From Pleurotus djamor (taxonomy: Eukaryota; Basidiomycota; Agaricomycetes; Agaricales; Pleurotaceae): a DNA stretch of 46,334 nt. Numbering within the stretch: position 1 is the stretch's first letter; each line of letters starts with the position of its first letter. The position numbers were made by a program, and so were the translations under genes. The stretch is taken from positions 1 through 46,334 of the forward strand of contig JAPEVF010000350.1 of assembly GCA_029747585.1 (NCBI GenBank). Reading direction: 5' to 3'. Below are positions 21,570 through 34,376 of this stretch, piece by piece. The notes under the pieces were generated by a model that ran no database searches, was not told where the DNA came from, and was given only the letters and a program-made list of their open reading frames with translations.

Positions 21570-23039
21570 ATGTTCGCCAAAGTCCAGAAATTCTTCACCA
21601 AGAAGGCCTCCACCAAGGTATGTTCCCCCTTCGACGCGATCGTGGTCACTGTGCTCATCGCGTCCCCCCAAGGTTCTCCCAGCACCCCCTATGATGTCTC
21701 GTCGCGACTCAGACGACAAGACCCTCGTCGACGCTGAATCCGCATACGCCTCCTCCCCAAAGTCCTCTACTTCCACCCTCGTCGACCCCACCATCTCCAT
21801 CTCCGACCTGGACATCGTCCAAATAGCTGAGACCTCGAAGACGCATGACAGGTGGGACGTCATCCACCTCGACACCGGCAAACAGTACCAATTGAGGAGC
21901 TCTATCAATGACGGGATCGACGGCGAGGATAACGCGAGAGCCAAGGCCGAGGCTGAAGTCTATGAGACAGTGCGGGGTGATGAGCACTTCGTACAGATGA
22001 TCGAGAAGTGGGATGAGGGGAGGTGCGCATACCAGTTGACAGAGCGCTTTCCGACGTCGTTGGAAGATGTGAAGGAGGAGTTGCCTTCCAATGCGGAGAG
22101 AACGCTGCTTTACGCTGCACACATGGTGAGTCTCTCCCTTTCCCCTATACTTCCGCGACGGCGGTGGCTGACACGGTTTGGAAGGTGCACGCTCTCGCGA
22201 CTCTTCACCAGAACGGAATCGCGCATAACAACGTGAAGCTCTCGAATGTGTTTTTGAATGCAAGTGGCCGACCTGTCCTCGGGGGAATGGGCAAAGCACA
22301 GGTACTCAAGACCACGCTCACATGTGAAGAAGACTTTGTCGACTTCCACGCAAGTCCACACGCCGACGGTGGATACTTCCACTTCAAGAGGGAAGTGAAC
22401 AAGAATGATTTTGTCGAGGATATCAGGGGATTGGGGGCCGCCATCTACGAGATGCACACTGGCGAAGTAAGTTGCTTCCTTCCTTTGGGCCAAGTTCGCA
22501 AGCTGACTGGTGTTGTGTAGATGTTGAAATTCGACGCGGAAGGGAGTACGAGCACCGTTGGCCACAAGAACATCCCTTCCGCTTTACACGACCTCTTGGA
22601 TGGGATTTTCGGCGAGAAGACTTCGCCACTAAAGACCAACATGTCCTCCATCCAGTCTCATCCATACTTTTCCAGCATCGACTGGAACGAAATCGCTTTC
22701 CACACCAACGAGGACTGGGAAGCGTACACACCCGTCAGTACGCCCATCGAAATCACCAAGACCAACGTCTTTGCATCGGTTTACAACGACATCCCAGATA
22801 TCGATTGCGATTGGGAAGTCTCGTACTCCAAGCCTCGACCATCACCGCTACCACTTGTCGAGGTCGACATCATGAATCTCGAAATATACGGAATCGCCAC
22901 GAATCACAACACGCCGTCGAAGGGAATACATCTCCCAAAATACTTTGGATCGGCCGAGGAGGAGGGGATGAAGCTGGGGTCGTCGTTTGATTTCTCGAGG
23001 AGGAGGGCACCGGGAGTAGAGGTGTGGGAGTGGGACTGA
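21570..23039 (+). CDS. AGC-like pseudokinase, copy D (subgroup I, intact frame)
   Basis: Four exons give about 433 residues. Exon 1 encodes 16 residues and is followed by an intron of about 55 nt. That intron differs by one base from copy A without effect, which supports it being spliced out. The AGC-like layout by residue is: N-lobe about 58-130, helix C about 105-120, catalytic-loop segment HNNVKLSN at about 181-188, GGMG at about 200-203, the AGC tail SHPYFSSIDWNEI at about 309-321, then a unique C-terminus. Catalytic residues are missing: Lys in YQLRS, Asp in HNN, and Asp in GGMG. A protein-binding or scaffold role is more likely than phosphotransfer. It diverges from SRAP and converges with RdRP, as in arm 1. 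Confidence 0.85.
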
Positions 23040-23516
23040 GCGGCACATATCGAAGGATGACCTTGAGAGAGGGGATGGTGGTAGTGGTGCTGGTCAGCAC
23101 TACCATCGGAGCCTTGGATCTGGTCAACCGGAGAGGTACCAAGAAGCGGACTGGAGGGATTGTGCACGCGCAGGTGTGAGTTGCGTACGGCAAGGAGCAA
23201 CGACTTGGAGTACCGATACCCGGATTGAAGATACCATAATGCACCATCTACGCTTTCCATTTTGTCTCGTGACATGGCTATCTTGTAGCCTGTCTCCCAC
23301 ATTCCTTTGTAGCCCCAAATATCATTTCTTTCTATCTGAGATCGTTGGTGATCGATCAGTAGCCCTGCATACGCGACAGTGATTGCGCATGTCGGCTTAG
23401 TAAAAGTGCATGGCGTGATTTATTCATAAATGAAGTACATACTAAGCTGGAATATAGATATAACTTGAATGACTCCAGTAAGGTAAGGGTGATTAGGATG
23501 TATTTTACTCTAGAAG
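23040..23516. other. Convergent intergenic region, pseudokinase D and RdRP (arm 2)
   Basis: Mirror of 2503-2979. It holds the conserved 3' flank of the pseudokinase unit and no gene. Confidence 0.55.
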
Positions 23517-26500
23517 TCAATGCGGGATACCGTAAGTGATTATCATCATCGCTTTCACCGTGTCTAGCATGATCCCCAAGGCCAGAAGACCGAAGGAGGA
23601 AGATCCAAACGCATCGGAATCGTACTCGAGGCTCTCTTCAGCTATCCTCCAAGCTGCAAAGGCACGTGTAAATGCCTGGCAGTGTATTTCTTGGTCGTGG
23701 AAAAAGTCGACGCAGTCATCTAAATCTTCACCATCGTCTCCGAGGTCATCGATGACGCTGCCTTCATCGTCCGTTCCAGCATCACGAGACGGTTTCTCTG
23801 GCATCGGACCACGAATCTCGCGTCTCGTCGCAGTCACAAGCTCATGCGTCTATATAATATGAGAAATGAGAGTGGCAGAGAATCATCGAAAGGCTACCGA
23901 CCTGCATATTCATAGTTCTGACGGCTTCGCGACGTTTATGGCTATCGATCCATTTAGACTGAATAGTCCCGCTGACAAGTTCTGCCTCGGAAAGATGGTC
24001 AGAAGCGCGTCTTGACGCCGAATGGACTTTAGCAAGATGTGCAAGCTGTGTCGAATAGTCCTCGAGGATATCGCCCATCTCTTCTGTAAGCTCATCCGTT
24101 GGGTGCTCCAATGACGGTAGTGCAATGGAGTCTAGATCCAGACGCTTGAGAGCATCCATAATTGTTTTGCCATCTGTGATGTGCTTTCGTCCAGGGACAG
24201 GATGAAATTCTTGGTCGGGGATGTTTCGGTATAGTTCACCAAGTAGCTTAGCGCTAGGGTAGAATCGAGGATTGTGCGTCGGATTCACGCCTTCCCCAGA
24301 CAAAAAGTCGGGTCTAATACTATTGCGAGGAAAGGGTAGTTCGCCTGCGTCAACGGGTGTCCCAGTCTTCGGGAAATCAACAGCGTGAGATGCCTTCTCT
24401 GCGAGGTAGAGGCAGTCTTCACAGGCCGGGCCTTCGTCTTCATCAAGGTCTGAGATCCGGAGATGAAGGTTTGATATTATTCCCACAAGATCTGACTTAA
24501 TCTAAGGAGGGAGTGAGACGTCGAAAATTGACCTGTTGAGGCGGTACTTACAAAATCAATCACGAAATCAGCAACGTCCGTCAACGTGCATGTGTGAGGA
24601 GTGGTTCTCCTGGGGAGTGGTTGGTAATCCCCAGGCGCATGGGTTTCACCACCAGGAGGATGCAGATTAGGCTAAGGCGGGGCTGAGGTCTTGCTCAATA
24701 ATTGAGAAGATTGAAACATACGTCTACGATGAGATTGTATATATCTCCGTCTAAGTCTCCTCCCCCGAGCATAGAAGGGAGACTACGTGAGCCACTATCG
24801 ATACATGGTGAGCAGCTTTCATGAACGTATTGAACGCCACATACCGGCAGGAAAAGACGACGACATTGGTGAGGTGCTCGAGCTGGGGACGGCGAACGGC
24901 TCGGACCATCTGCACATCGCCCGGATGTATTTGCGGGCTCCTTGTAATCAGCACATCGCCAACAATTTCTGTGCGACCTTTAGTACGATCAGTCACGGTC
25001 GCAAATATTTCTCCTTCCTCAAGACAATCCCATTCGTCAGCGACTCCAATCAGAGTGTGAGATCCAGGAACGTGGATGTGAGCGCGATGTTTGATCTCGC
25101 CGAGGATATGTGTCAACGCGTAGTGAAGTGAAGTGATGATCAACTGGTGATCTAAACCGGAGCGATGCTGGATACTGATATCAAGTCCAAGGATCGAATG
25201 GATGCTCTTTAACAAGGAGGGGACGCGAAAAGACGTCCCAAGACCATGATGCCTTAGAATGACAGAAGCTCTACATAGACCTTGAATAATCGTTTGAACC
25301 TCGTCAACAGCTCTCCGTTGGAGCACCTTGATATATTCGGTGCTGACTCCGTGGTGTTCCAAAAGAACGATCAACGCGCGGTTGAGATAAACGGCGATCG
25401 GACGGGCTGATGTGTTCGAAATATCCAAGGATAGACTATTTCCTTCGAATTTGACCTGAGATTTTCGCAGACAGATGACTCGCCCTTTGAGGGTTGGGTC
25501 TACGACAACGACACCCTTTGCACCGCCGATCCGGAATTGGTAGGCAGAAGGTGGCTTTTTCGACCTCTTGGGAATTTGCCTTTGTTGCTGAAGGGCGACA
25601 TTCACTTCACGGGCGAGGGCTGGGGAAATCTTGCCAACACCATCAGTAAAGAGAGAGCCATCTTCTGCACGTCGATCCAAGATGTGTTGGATTGACTCGC
25701 GCTGTAGAGTCACCGATGGGTGCGAACCAGAAAATGCCTGGCTCCATCGGGCAGCCAGCAACGCCGGTTGCTTTTGAATTTTTTCGAAATTACCCTAAAA
25801 TGAGAGTTATAAACAAGTTTGAAAATGTGAAAAAGGAAGACGGATACCAATGACTTTCGAATTTCCTGTCCATCCCATAGTTTACCGTCTTGAATGAACG
25901 GGTGGACGAATAGAAACGCATACTCCTTTAGACCGCTCATAGAGTATCCAAGAAATTCGAAGTGCCGCCCCGCAACCTTAACTCCATCTACCAGAACGGG
26001 TCTATAATGTTCTTGTAGTAAAGTGTCAACTGTAGAAGATGTTCATTGAAAGGGCATCCCAAAATATTACACACTTACTATCTTGTTCGCGTGAGCGCCT
26101 GAGTTTCGAGCCCAATTCATCTTCGAAGGTAACACGCAGAAAGCAGTCATGATTACCGAACCGTCGCAAAACACTGTTCGACTGATCGGGCAGTGGCCCT
26201 TCGAGATGTTGTCCGGTTGGGGTGATGACTAGGTGGTACGCTTGGTAGATCCCCGAGCTGGGACTAGGCAGGACTTTGCTGAGTAGCCGACTTCGAGGTT
26301 GACTCCGCCTAACGAGAAAGGCCTTGATCTCATTGTCTAGTTGTTGGGAGAGGGTGGCGTCGGCTGTTCGCTTGCGCTTACGAGATCGTCGAGCCTTGGT
26401 TGGACGGCGGGAAATGGGAACCGTCTCAATGCCTGGGTTCTTCAGAGACAGAGCAAAGGAGGTGAATACACCTGCACAAATATCCCTATGTTCGACGCCC

Positions 26501-27579
26501 AACTTATTGATATTGCTCTTCAAGTTGTATAGGATGTCAGCGGGGACCAATACGCCAGAAAGGATCGATTTCTCGATCTCAAAGGCGAGGGGAAATGGGA
26601 GGCAACTGAGGTAGTTGGCCAATTCTTTCCGAAGCGATGGCGAATAAAGGTGACGGTGCTCAACTTTAATTGATTTCTTCTTGGGATATGGAACGTGAAG
26701 GTCCGCGAGACGATTGGTAAATTTATGGACATCTTTCTCGGAGTAGAAATCAAGATAGAGCCCTTTGCCAACAGGAGGCATCTCGTCACCATGCAGCGAG
26801 CTAGAGCGACTAGTTCCCTCACTGTCACCCNTGGCGAAAACCGGAGGATGGGCTGCTTCGATGAAAACATGGGTTGAGGAAGATTGCGATGGCGTAGCAA
26901 TAGCGACGATTGAGGACGAGTTGAAGTGAGCGGAAAAGTTTAGACTTTCAGCCAGATCGTCCATGGATTCATCGTCCATATAGTCATCTTTCCCATAACC
27001 AGAGTCACTCCCCAAGTAATAGTCTTCNGAACTCTTGCTTGAGTATGTATCCTTCTCAATCAAAAACACAACCTCCAGACGCAATTGTCGATTTTTGATA
27101 TCACAGATGATTCGGGTATTGTGTGCGGTCCGACTGGCGTCATATTCAGCTGAGAAGACACCGTCCATACAGAAGCGTCCGAAGGATGCACCACGAAGTT
27201 CGATGGGGAGTGATTGATCGTAAATCCGCTGCTCTTCAAGCTGGAGTTGCTCGGGGTCGACCCAAGGGGTCGAAGCGACTTGGTGAATAAGAGCTTGGTC
27301 GGGATCTCGGTTGCTAGCTTCGAATATCACTTTCCTCCGATGAGAGAGGTATATACCTCCGGAGTAAGATTTGAGAATCAGGTTGGCGGACCTTTCGTCA
27401 GGGAGCGTCAAGATTCCTGAGCCACGATGGCCATAACCATCAGGGTCGTTGAAGAGTTTGACATGAAAGTTGAGTGGAGGATCGTTGGGAAAGGGTGGCC
27501 GATGAAGATAGGTAGCAAGAGCAATTTTTACCATGTCTTCATCATGGTTATAGTCGATGCCGCGCATGTACAACTGCAT
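23517..27579 (-). CDS. Cellular RNA-dependent RNA polymerase, complete (arm 2)
   Basis: A full-length RNA-silencing RdRP of 1252 residues. Exons in gene order are 27579-26079, 26029-25848, 25794-24845, 24794-24722, 24671-24552, 24501-23902 and 23849-23517. It starts MQLYMRGIDYNHDED. The first 90 residues look like an RRM-type fold (GSGILTLPDERSA). Next come PFPLAFEIEKSILSG, SGIYQAYHLVITPTG, LEGPLPDQSNSVLRRFGNH, the catalytic GGGDLDGD in the 73-nt exon, and the GEGVNP region. Two N characters in exon 1 (26831, 27028) do not break the frame. The product probably makes dsRNA for Dicer. The first exon lies beyond the part of the arm that can be compared in this window. Confidence 0.94.
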
Positions 27580-27848
27580 AGTTCGAAAGGGGAGATTGCT
27601 GGAGTTGTTAAAGTGAAGGTGGTACGGGAAAGGAGATGAAGAAAGAAACAGGATATGGACATGACATGAGATAGGACAAAGGGGACTGGAAAGAGATTTC
27701 AAAGGGCCAAGGACTCGAGGCCCGATCGGCGCTATATTTGCCGTTGCCTTCACAACATAGGGGTATATCCGGGGTAGCTCCTGTGGGTAACTTGAGTACA
27801 AGNAAAAAAAATGTGATACACACATACACACANAACCAGCAANCACAT

Positions 27849-30800
27849 TTAATACTGATATGCTCTTCTTCTGGCATTAACGATTCCGAGCATCATCCCC
27901 AGGGCGAGCAGTCCAAATGAAGCTGGACCAAACGCAAGAGAGTTGTCCTCAAGGGCCTCTTCAGCTACATGCCACGCTGCAAGAGCTCTGGTAAAGGTTT
28001 GCCGATGTATGTCCTGATCCAAGAAGAAGCCATCATAGTCGTCAAAGTCTTCAAAGACATCCTCATCACCACCGTCGCTAGCAATGTCATCGCCGCCCNC
28101 ANTGTTCTCCTGGGNNTCCTTTTCGGGGGTTACACCACGGAACTCCCGTCTGATCGCCGATGCTAACTCATGGGTCTATGGTATTTGAACAGAGAAAGTC
28201 AACGATGATTCAGTGAACATATAGAAATGATAGGTTACCTGCATATTCATAGATGCAACGGCTTCACGACGCCGTCTCGGGTCTACCCACTTAGCTTGAA
28301 TAGTCCCACTAACGAGCTCAGCTTCTGACAGATAATCGGTTGCCCGTTTAGACGTTGTATGAGCTTTGGCTATGTGATAAAGCTGCGTAGAATACTCCTC
28401 GAGGATATCGCCCATCTCCGTCAGGAGTTCTTCGTCCAAGGCATCTTGAACGGGTGGCAAACCGAGCTGCTCAAGCTCNAAGAGGGNAATGGATTCCAAA
28501 ATCTTCTGGCCATCAGTGACNTGCTTTCTTTGAGGGTTAGGATGAAATTCCTCGTCTGGAACATTCCTGTATAGATCACCAAGTAGCTTGAGGCTGGGGT
28601 AAAAGNTTTTGGCCGATAGATGGATTGACACCTTCTCCAGACAAAAAATCAGGCTTCATATGGTTAGGAGGGCGCGGAAGAGCACGCAGATCTACCGGGG
28701 TCCCAGTCTTAGGGAAGTCGACTGCATGGGAGGCCTTCTCCGCAAGCAGCAAACAGGATTCGCAAGCCGGGCCCAAGTCTAACTCCAGGTCTGCAATACG
28801 CAGGTGGAGAATGGATATCATTCCAAGCAAATCGGTCTTGATCTGGATTGGAATCGTGAGTATGTTGTNAGCCGAAGCAAGGACGAGACACACGAAATCG
28901 ATGACAAAGTCAGCTACATCATCGACTGTACAGGTATGGCTCGTGGTTTTCCGGGGCAGCGGGGTATAATCACCAGGGTCAGACGTACGTCCACTCGGAG
29001 GATGAAGTCTCGGCTAGGATAAATGAGAACAATTTAACAACGCAAATAGACAAACGAAACATACGTCCAATATGAGGTTATATATGTCTCCATCCAAGTC
29101 TCCGCCCCCTAGCATTGAGGGCAAGCTGCGCTTGCCTCTGGACAAAAGTTAGCCAATCGAAGCTGTTGGGGAAGATGATGAACATAGAACATACCTGCAG
29201 GAAAACACGACCACATTGGTGAGGTGTGCCAGTTCAGGTCGACGTACTGCCGTGACCATTTGCATATCCCCTGGGTGGATTTGGGGGCTTCGGGTAACCA
29301 ACACGTCACCAGTTATTTCTTTGCGACGTCTCGTGCGGTCATCGACCACAGTGGCATATATCTCCCCTTCCTTCAAACAGTCCCACTCATCAGCGACACC
29401 GATCAGAGTAAAGGAGCCAGGGACGGGAATGTGGGCACGATGTTTGATATCGCGTAGAATATGCATGATCGAATAATGCAGGGTCGTAATGAGCAACTGG
29501 TGATCGAGGCCGTGGTCATAGCGAATTTCGAGGTGCAAAACTGAATATATGTTTTTGAGCAAAGATGGTAGTCGGAAAGAACTTCCAAGCCCGTGTTGGC
29601 TGAGGATCCCAGCTGCCGAATATAAACTTTCAAGAATTGAGTTAACTTCCACAATCGCGATGGTCTGCAGCTCTTTGATGTGATCTCCATTAACACCATG
29701 GTGCTCAAGGAGGGCGATCATTGCCCGATTGAGGTAAACGGAAATCGGTCTAGCTGAAGTAGTTGAGATATCAAGCGAAAGGCCAGTGCCTTCGAATTTT
29801 CGTTGCGAACGTCGAAGGCATACTACTCGTCCTTGAAGTCTTGGATCCACGGTAAGCACGCCTTTGGCACCGCCTAACCTGAACTGATAGGCGGAAGGAG
29901 GCTTGCGTAATTTCTTAGTGGTTCGACTCTGCTCTTGTAATGCCCAATGCACCTCGCGAGCAAGTGACAAAGAAATTGTACCGACGCCATCAGTGACACA
30001 TGATCCATCTGCAGCGTAGCGGTCTTCAATGAACTGGATCGAATCTCGGTCGAGTATAACGGACGGATCCGAAGCAGAAAAGGCTTGACTCCAACGAGCA
30101 GCCAAGAGGGCGGGTTGATTGTTGATACGAGAGAAATCCCCCTGTGGACAAATATTGTCTATGAAGAGTGCGGGAGAATGTGATGAATAACGTACCAGTG
30201 AATCACGGATTTCGTAGGCGTCCATCATAACACCATCAAACTCAAACGGACGGACGAATGCGAAAGCATAGTCCTTCAGACCGCTCATTGAGTAACCCAG
30301 GAAAGAGTAATCTCGTCCAGCCACTTTCACTCCGTTGACAAGGATTGGTTTGTAGTAGGAAGTCAATATGTCGTCAACTAGTCGCCAGAAAAGTTCGTCA
30401 GATGACTTGACATATCGAGCAGGGAAGAACACATACTGAGGACGCCAAAATCCCTACGGGGTTTGGAACCTGTTTCGTCCTGGAAGGTGACGCGAAGAAA
30501 GCATTCATGGTTCCCAAATTGTCGCAAAACACTATTGGACTGATCGGGAAGGGGGCCTTCCAGGATTTTACCGGTTGGTGTGATATGTAGATGGTATGCT
30601 TGGTAGATACCAGCATTTGGGAGTGCTTGATTCAACGCCAGGCGACCCCTCGGAAGATACTGTCTGGAGACGTAAGCCACGGCTTCATCAGCTAGCCGTT
30701 GCCCGAGTGAAGCTTGAGACGCGAGCCTCTTTCTTCTTCTGCGATTCTGCACTGGTCGGCGAGATACAGGGATGGATTCTATTCCCGGGTTGTCCAGAGA

Positions 30801-31886
30801 CAAGACAAATGCGTTGAATATTTTTGCGGCATTTTCTCGGTCTTCTGCATTCAACTTGTTGATCTGATACTTCAGATTATAGATGATGTCTTGCGGGACT
30901 AATAACCCAGATAGAATCGCCTTCTCGATTTCAAAGGCGAGTGGGAAGGGGAGATATTGAAGGTAATCGTCGAGTTCTTTAACGTACACGGAAGAGTATA
31001 AATTGCGAGGCTCGACATGTATCGCTCGTAGAATTGGAGGGGGGAGATGGAGTTCACGTATTCGGCGAGAAAAAATACGAAAGCCTTCTTCGGTGCTGAA
31101 AGTCAGACATAATCCTCGACTGACTGGAGGCATCGGCGTTTGTCCGAAAAGGGATGTAAGTCGCTGAGCTGATAGTCCGTTATCGCCGTCCTCGAGCATA
31201 GCTCGCGACTCCTTGACGAACATTGGCGGATGTAACGCTTCAATGAACGCACGGGGCAATGGAAACACGGTGAGTGCAATGGCTGCAATGGAGGACGCGT
31301 TGTACCGAGCTGAGTACAGCACGCCGTCGAGCAGGTTCGACAGATCACTCGCAACCGAGCCTTGTGACCCTGAGGGTACTTCAAGTCGCAGCTGACGCTT
31401 CTCGACGTCACAGACGACACGGCTTGCCTGGTCACGAACATCAACTTCTGGGGAGAAAACACCGTCCGGACAAAAGCGACCGAAGGACGCCCGCGCGAGT
31501 GGTATAGGAGAAGACTCTTCCAACATTCGTTGTTGTTCTCGACGAAGCTGTAACGGGTCTTCCCAAGGTGAGGAGGCCACCTTTTGTATTAGCGCCCGGT
31601 CCGGAGGCCGATTGCTGATAGTGAACTTCACTGTACGGCCAGAGAGAACTAAGCCATTGGGGTACATTCGCAGGAACACTCGGGCGGTGTGCTCATCCGG
31701 GAGAGTCAATAAGCCTGAGCCGCGATGTGTATGGCTACGATGTGGGTAGAAGAGTCGGATGTCGAAGTTGATCTTGGTTTGGTTAGGAGAGCTGGTGAAG
31801 GGAGGTCGATGAAAGATCGTAGCAAGGGAGGTCTTGATATCATCTTCCTTGTCACGGAAGTTCACCCCCCGCATAAACAGTTGCAT
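27849..31886 (-). CDS. Second RNA-dependent RNA polymerase (tandem paralogue)
   Basis: A diverged paralogue lies head-to-tail 269 bp upstream of the arm-2 RdRP. Exons in gene order are 31886-30437, 30377-30196, 30141-29195, 29137-29065, 29013-28894, 28842-28239 and 28175-27849. All intron positions match the neighbour, giving about 1233 residues. It starts MQLFMRGVNFRDKEDD. It keeps LEGPLPDQSNSVLRQFGNH, LGGAKGVL, GVADEWDCLKEGE and the catalytic GGGDLDGD. An apparent frameshift near 30440 disappears when the 59-nt intron (GTATGTG...GACTAG) is removed. The N at 28606 is an extra base in GEGVNPSIGQ-FYPS. The last exon has further N characters (28099-28117). It appears functional. Confidence 0.92.
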
Positions 31887-32243
31887 GGCTGCCGATGGCG
31901 AAGTAGACAAGATAGAGAGTAGGGCTAGTATAGAAGTTGACAAGATGAGATTTGGGCAGGGTTGTAAGCTCGAGTCAAGGGTTCGAATCACGTGGATAAG
32001 GGAAAGCTAGTCCCCAGAGCAGGATTCAGGATGATTGGCTAGGCATAAAGCTGACATACACTGTTATTAGTTGGCGCTGATGGTGCCGAAGAGATGGCAT
32101 CACAGCGAGGGTACACACCTACACTGCCAAAGGAGAACCCGGATGTAGATTGAGGGGACTTCGTCCAAGAGGAATTGAGCTACTTATCATCATTGTCAAA
32201 GTAATAAATAATGATCCATAGACTAGAATGTAAGATAGTGGTA
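31887..32243. other. Intergenic region between RdRP paralogue and BAR-SH3 gene
   Basis: 357 bp without a gene. It should hold the promoter of the second RdRP and the 3' end of the BAR-SH3 gene. Confidence 0.4.
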
Positions 32244-34065
32244 TCAAGTTTCTTGAACGTAGTTTCCTGTAGCCGAGTAAGTATCGCATCCAAAGTCTAT
32301 GAATAGATAGAAGCGGCGCACCTGGGAAGACGCCTTGTTGACCATTCAACTTGCCTGTCCACCAATCCTCAGAACTTTCAGTGCGCTGAACTAGTTCTAT
32401 TCTATCGCCCGTCCTGAACGACAAGTCTCCATCCGTCTACAGGCACAAGTACATTGAGAATTGTTCACCAAGGATGTTATACGCAGATGCACTCACCTGG
32501 GCGGAGAAATCATACAAAGCCACGACGTATTGCACAGGCGGAGGGGCTGGCTTGGGCTTGGGCTTCAAGGGTGGGGGCGGGGGAGCCCGTTTAGTCGGAG
32601 CTGCGGCGAAGGCGGCACCATTACTTGGCGCGGGTGGTGAATAGGGAGGTGGGGCAGTCGTGGCACCTGGANGGGGGANGGGGGCGCTTTCTTATATGAC
32701 AGTGTAGATGCAGACGAGGGCGACCGTGCTGGTGGAGGTGCACGAAGTGCAGCTGATCCAACGGAAGATGTTGTGGCGGAGGATGGCGCTCGACCGAGTG
32801 TTGTGTTGGATCTGCTCGCCTGAACCATACGCGCTGGTGGGCAATTAGCACCGTCGTCTCGGTGAATAGTGCGCCCAAACTTACAAACAGAGATAATACG
32901 CTTGATGATCTGCAAATTCTCAACGTGGGCTACGATGTCACCACGTCTGCCTTCGTACTCCTCGGCAATTTGACTACCGGGACGATTGGAGATGTCCATC
33001 TTGGCCTCTTCGCCAAAACTATTCATTCTCTCCAGCATGATATAATAAATGTTGAGTCTGTAGAGCGTCGCATGAATTGCGCAAGGCACAAGCTGATCCT
33101 GTGTGATACGCACTGCATGTAGAAGAACGAGTGGAAAAGCGGATCGATGAATTGTGTGGCAAGTTGCATGAAGCGAGGTAAATCCTGCTTGAGTGCTGAG
33201 TTGATATATTCATATTCATTCGTGGCAATCTCAAAGTCTTGCTCGAGCTACGCTCATTCCATCAACACCAAACGTCATGCAAGGGAAGGGTGTTAAGTAC
33301 CTTGAATAGATTGCGTTCATCTGTCAATGACTTNTCCTTCTTGTCGCGTAGCTTGGTTAATGAGTTGTTGAAGCGATCATAATCAACAAGCTAGATGCGT
33401 TGTTGTCGGGTTAGCCGTAAGCGTTGATGGGAAATTTTACACGTACCTTGTGATCTCTTTTCGTTATTGTCTTCCGTATTGACTTCATGACCGTTTGNAG
33501 CTCTTTAACTGGACCACTAATTCTGCTCTCGATGAGCTCAAGTTCCGGCCCAATCGATCCACGGAGGTCCTCCATAGCAGCCTGATACTTTTCTACATTC
33601 TTAATCGTGTGTTCACTGTCGGGGTGTCTTCCAATGAGGTCGTACTCTCCCGAGATGGGATTGAAGAGCGTGAAGAAATGCGTAGAAAACCCAGCGCCAG
33701 CAGTGAACAGACCTAACGTCATCCAAAGAACCTCAGTACAAGACATAGATAACAGCTGCGCAGCATACCAGTTACTGCATCCATGAACGCTTTGGTATCC
33801 TTCAACAACTTCTCCGTCGCCTTCTCCATATCAGTGAAATGACGCTGGTAATCGTCGAATTCGGGGTCGGTGGATTCTTTGGTCAGGGCAAACGCGTCAT
33901 TCGAAGCAAGCAGTAAAATGATATATCAGGGACTGACTCTTCGACATCCCGACCTTGCTNGTCACCATGAACGGCGTCCTGGGAAAGTTGATACGATTCG
34001 GTACATGGTTCGAGTACTATACGTGTAGCAACATACCGCTTGACTGCCTTTGCGAAGCCCTTCAT
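32244..34065 (-). CDS. BAR and SH3 domain protein (RVS167/hob1 type amphiphysin)
   Basis: A membrane-curving endocytosis protein. The start [10 protein letters not shown] and the following exon TPFMVTSKVGMSK fit the family start. The BAR domain continues with [52 protein letters not shown] and [11 protein letters not shown]. The next exons carry the rest of the BAR domain, ending in the [13 protein letters not shown] segment. A Pro/Ala/Ser-rich linker follows (about 32570-32830). The C-terminal SH3 domain is spread over three exons: [11 protein letters not shown], then [14 protein letters not shown] and [19 protein letters not shown], then NYVQET and the stop. The gene has several short introns. 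N characters in the linker (32671, 32678) and at 33334, 33498 and 33960 may disturb frames. It diverges from SDO1. Confidence 0.88.
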
Positions 34066-34376
34066 GGTTGGGAACGATGACCTGAACGACGATGGTGATG
34101 ATGGGAAGGAAAGAAGAGNAGAGANNTGTGGCAGAGCAAAACTGCGTGAGCGTCACTCTGGGGCTTGATGATGGTCTTGACTCTGCTCGGCGCGTGCTGA
34201 TTACGGTGATTATCGAAGACGGCTGTGCATCTCCGCTCACGTGGTGGAGTCNCCTAGATAAGATAAGATCGATTGAATCATGTCGGTTCCGTCATCCATC
34301 TCTCCGAACTCTATAAATTTCTTTGACTTGAGTCACCATCACCACTCTGACACTCACGCAACCCTCGTAACGAACA
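34066..34376. promoter_or_regulatory. Divergent promoter region, BAR-SH3 gene and SDO1
   Basis: 311 bp lie between two divergent start codons. No gene is seen. Several N characters occur (34120-34127, 34252). Confidence 0.35.

Larger units (their letters stand above)
16289..26019 (-). repeat. Right arm of the giant inverted repeat
   Basis: It is the reverse complement of 1-9604. Outer genes (RdRP, pseudokinase D, SRAP) match arm 1 with only a few substitutions. The inner part (16289 to about 19470) is visibly diverged and carries indels, such as an A/T-rich insertion of about 55 bp near 18930-18985. The homologous segment ends at 26019 only because the window starts there. Confidence 0.93.

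Noticed and set aside
21618..21672. Frame break near the start of pseudokinase D
   Set aside because: The extra base lies within the first intron, which is removed in all copies.
21709..22299. Long antisense open frames across pseudokinase exons
   Set aside because: They recur at every copy as shadows of the conserved coding frame and show no domain.
1..26019. Palindrome as a mating-type locus
   Set aside because: No homeodomain, pheromone or pheromone-receptor gene is visible.
30378..30436. Apparent frameshift in the second RdRP
   Set aside because: A 59-nt GT-AG intron at the same position as in the arm-2 RdRP restores the frame exactly, so there is no defect.
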